A DNA stretch of 5,890 nucleotides from an uncultured Bacillota bacterium (GTDB lineage Bacteria; Bacillota; Clostridia; Oscillospirales; Oscillospiraceae): positions 1 through 5,890 of the forward strand of contig CALACZ010000186.1 of NCBI GenBank assembly GCA_937890735.1. Reading direction: 5' to 3'. Of this stretch, positions 4,312 to 5,890 are shown in pieces. The notes below the pieces were generated by a model that was not told the origin of the DNA, ran no database searches, and saw only the letters and a program-made list of their open reading frames with translations. Numbering within the stretch: position 1 is the stretch's first letter; each line of letters starts with the position of its first letter. Both the position numbers and the translations under genes were made by a program.

Positions 4312-5847
4312 ATGCAGAAAGTTCTGATTCTGGACTTTGGCGCGCAGTATTCGCAGCTCATCGCGCGGCGCGTGCGTGAGCAGAACGTGTATTGCGAGGT
4401 CAAGCCCTTCTCCGTCACGGCGCAGCAGGTGCGTGACTTTGCGCCCATCGGCATCATCCTCTCCGGCGGCCCGCAGAGCGTGTACGCCGCAGGCTCGCCG
4501 CAGGTCGATCCCGACCTGTTTACGCTCGGCGTGCCGGTGCTGGGCATCTGCTACGGCTGCCAGCTCATCGCGCATACGCTCGGCGGCGAGGTGACTGCCG
4601 CGCAGGACGACACCGCGCGCGAATACGGCAAGACCCGCACGGTCTTTGACACGAGCTGCAAGCTCTTTGCCGGGCTGCGCGAGGAGAGCGTCACCTGGAT
4701 GAGCCACGGCGACTATATGGCAAAGGTGCCCGCGGGCTTTACGCTGTGCGCCCACTCCGACGCCTGCCCGACGGTCGGCATCTGCGACGAGACGCGCGGC
4801 TTCTACGGCGTACAGTTCCACCCGGAGGTCAACCACACCGAGCAGGGCGCGGAAATTCTGCACAACTTCCTGTACGCGATCTGCGGCGCAGTCGGCGACT
4901 GGACGATGGCGGACTACCGCCAGACGGCGATCCGCTCCATCCGCGAGACGGTCGGCACGGGCCGGGCGCTGCTGGCGCTGTCGGGGGGCGTAGATTCCTC
5001 CGTTGCCGCCGCGCTCATGGCGGAGGCGATCGGCAGCCAGCTCACCTGCGTGTTCGTCGATCACGGACTCATGCGCAAGGACGAGGGCGACGAGGTCGAG
5101 GCGGCATTTTCCAAGTGGGACATCCACTTTGTCCGCGTGAACGCCGAGGGCCGCTTCCTCGGAAAGCTCGCAGGCGTCTGCGACCCGGAGACAAAGCGCA
5201 AGATCATCGGCGAGGAATTTATCCGCGTGTTTGAGGCAGAGGCGAAGAAGATCGGCGCGGTCGAGTTCCTCGTGCAGGGCACGATCTACCCGGACGTCAT
5301 CGAATCGGGTCTCGGCAATTCCGCCGTCATCAAGAGCCACCACAACGTAGGGGGGCTTCCCGACTATGTGGACTTCAAGCAGATCATCGAGCCGCTGCGG
5401 ATGCTCTTTAAGGACGAGGTGCGCCAGCTCGGGCGCGAGCTGGGTCTGCCGGAATATCTGGTCATGCGCCAGCCGTTCCCCGGTCCGGGGCTCGCCATCC
5501 GCGTGATCGGCGACATCACGAAGGACAAGCTCGACACGCTGCGCGAGGCGGACTTCATCTTCCGCGACGAGGTCGCAAAGGTGGGCTATGACCGCCAGAT
5601 GAACCAGTATTTCGCGGTGCTCACCTCCATGCGCTCCGTGGGCGTGATGGGCGACGGGCGGACGTATGACTACACGCTCGCGCTGCGCGGCGTGACCACC
5701 ACAGACTTCATGACCGCCGACTGGGCGCGCATCCCCTACGACCTCCTCGACCGCGTCTCAACGAGGATCGTAAACGAAGTCCGCGGCATCAACCGCATCG
5801 TGTACGACATCACCAGCAAACCCCCCGCGACCATTGAGTGGGAATAA
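4312..5847 (+). CDS. guaA: GMP synthase (glutamine-hydrolysing)
   Basis: This 511-residue enzyme (family about 510-525) aminates XMP to GMP using ATP and glutamine. The N-terminal class I glutamine amidotransferase domain (about 3-190) has the oxyanion strand GGPQSVY (52-58), nucleophile Cys80 in GICYGCQLIAHTLGG, and the rest of the triad His170 and Glu172 in VQFHPEVNHTEQG. The ATP pyrophosphatase domain (about 200-390) has the P-loop SGGVDSS (224-230) and DHGLMRKDEGDEV (250-262), then GTIYPDVIESG (323-333). The C-terminal dimerisation domain has RQPFPGPGLAIRVIGD (386-401) and the canonical ending ITSKPPATIEWE. All catalytic residues are present. ATG 4312 lies one base after the xpt stop, with GGGAGG (4297-4302) 9 bases upstream inside xpt. 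Co-transcription with xpt means XMP made by salvage is passed to GMP by the product of the same mRNA, under the same guanine switch. Confidence 0.99.
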   Translation: MQKVLILDFGAQYSQLIARRVREQNVYCEVKPFSVTAQQVRDFAPIGIILSGGPQSVYAAGSPQVDPDLFTLGVPVLGICYGCQLIAHTLGGEVTAAQDDTAREYGKTRTVFDTSCKLFAGLREESVTWMSHGDYMAKVPAGFTLCAHSDACPTVGICDETRGFYGVQFHPEVNHTEQGAEILHNFLYAICGAVGDWTMADYRQTAIRSIRETVGTGRALLALSGGVDSSVAAALMAEAIGSQLTCVFVDHGLMRKDEGDEVEAAFSKWDIHFVRVNAEGRFLGKLAGVCDPETKRKIIGEEFIRVFEAEAKKIGAVEFLVQGTIYPDVIESGLGNSAVIKSHHNVGGLPDYVDFKQIIEPLRMLFKDEVRQLGRELGLPEYLVMRQPFPGPGLAIRVIGDITKDKLDTLREADFIFRDEVAKVGYDRQMNQYFAVLTSMRSVGVMGDGRTYDYTLALRGVTTTDFMTADWARIPYDLLDRVSTRIVNEVRGINRIVYDITSKPPATIEWE

Positions 5848-5857
5848 ATGGAAGAAA

Positions 5858-5890
5858 GCCCGAAAGCCTTTATTTGCAAGGCTTTCGGGC
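5858..5890 (+). terminator. Probable terminator of xpt-guaA, cut by the window edge
   Basis: GCCCGAAAGCCTT (5858-5870) pairs perfectly over 13 bases with AAGGCTTTCGGGC (5878-5890) around a 7-base loop, starting 11 bases after the guaA stop. The stem ends exactly at the window edge, so the T-run expected after it cannot be seen. The A-run before it (5855-5857) suggests that it could also work for a convergent neighbour. Confidence 0.75.

Noticed and set aside
3708..4547. Minus-strand open frame (279 codons) opposite xpt and the start of guaA.
   Set aside because: It crosses two well-identified genes and an intergenic ribosome binding site, and it has no recognisable domain.
4261..5343. Long minus-strand open frame (360 codons) opposite guaA.
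   Set aside because: It is a mirror of the GC-rich guaA codons, rich in Arg, Ala and Asp with no recognisable domain. guaA is complete on the other strand.
5848..5890. Open frame starting at ATG 5848 (MEESPKAFICKAFG...) and running off the right edge.
   Set aside because: It lies wholly within the terminator hairpin after guaA and has no ribosome binding site. It is most likely an artefact of the inverted repeat.

Overview
The window looks like chromosomal housekeeping DNA from a GC-rich member of the Clostridia (Firmicutes). An Oscillospirales-type gut anaerobe is plausible, but that level is inference. The signs are the dnaX-ybaB-recR gene order, strong AGGAGG-type ribosome binding sites, a guanine-class purine riboswitch ahead of xpt, a DUF3786-like protein, and GC-rich genes separated by AT-rich control regions. 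I see no mobile element, phage gene, CRISPR array, tRNA or rRNA.

Left part (1-1114, + strand): the last 27 codons of a probable dnaX, then ybaB (nucleoid-associated YbaB/EbfC family) and recR (recombination mediator). recR starts inside the ybaB stop codon. The block ends in a strong hairpin that carries T-runs in both directions and so can also end the convergent unit.

Middle part (1115-2795): a two-gene minus-strand operon, with a LysR-family regulator first and a DUF3786-like protein of unknown function 12 bases downstream. It ends at the shared terminator. The regulator is divergent from hpt (hypoxanthine phosphoribosyltransferase). The 130-base gap between them holds two convincing promoters whose -10 boxes overlap.

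Right part (2796-5890, + strand): purine salvage. After hpt comes a 384-base leader region with a perfect 10-base inverted repeat, candidate promoters, a guanine riboswitch aptamer and an intrinsic terminator. Then xpt (xanthine phosphoribosyltransferase) and guaA (GMP synthase) follow, one base apart. A 13-bp hairpin after guaA reaches the window edge and is probably the operon terminator.

The products fit together. Hpt makes IMP (and GMP) from salvaged bases, Xpt makes XMP from xanthine, and GuaA aminates XMP to GMP. The guanine sensor upstream of xpt-guaA would shut down this XMP-to-GMP route when guanine is plentiful. The most interesting detail is the switch design. The 5' strand of aptamer helix P1, with its upstream flank, is complementary to the 5' arm of the terminator, and a near-consensus -10 box would start the transcript at that strand. 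I see no wholly new system here. The least understood genes are the LysR/DUF3786 pair.
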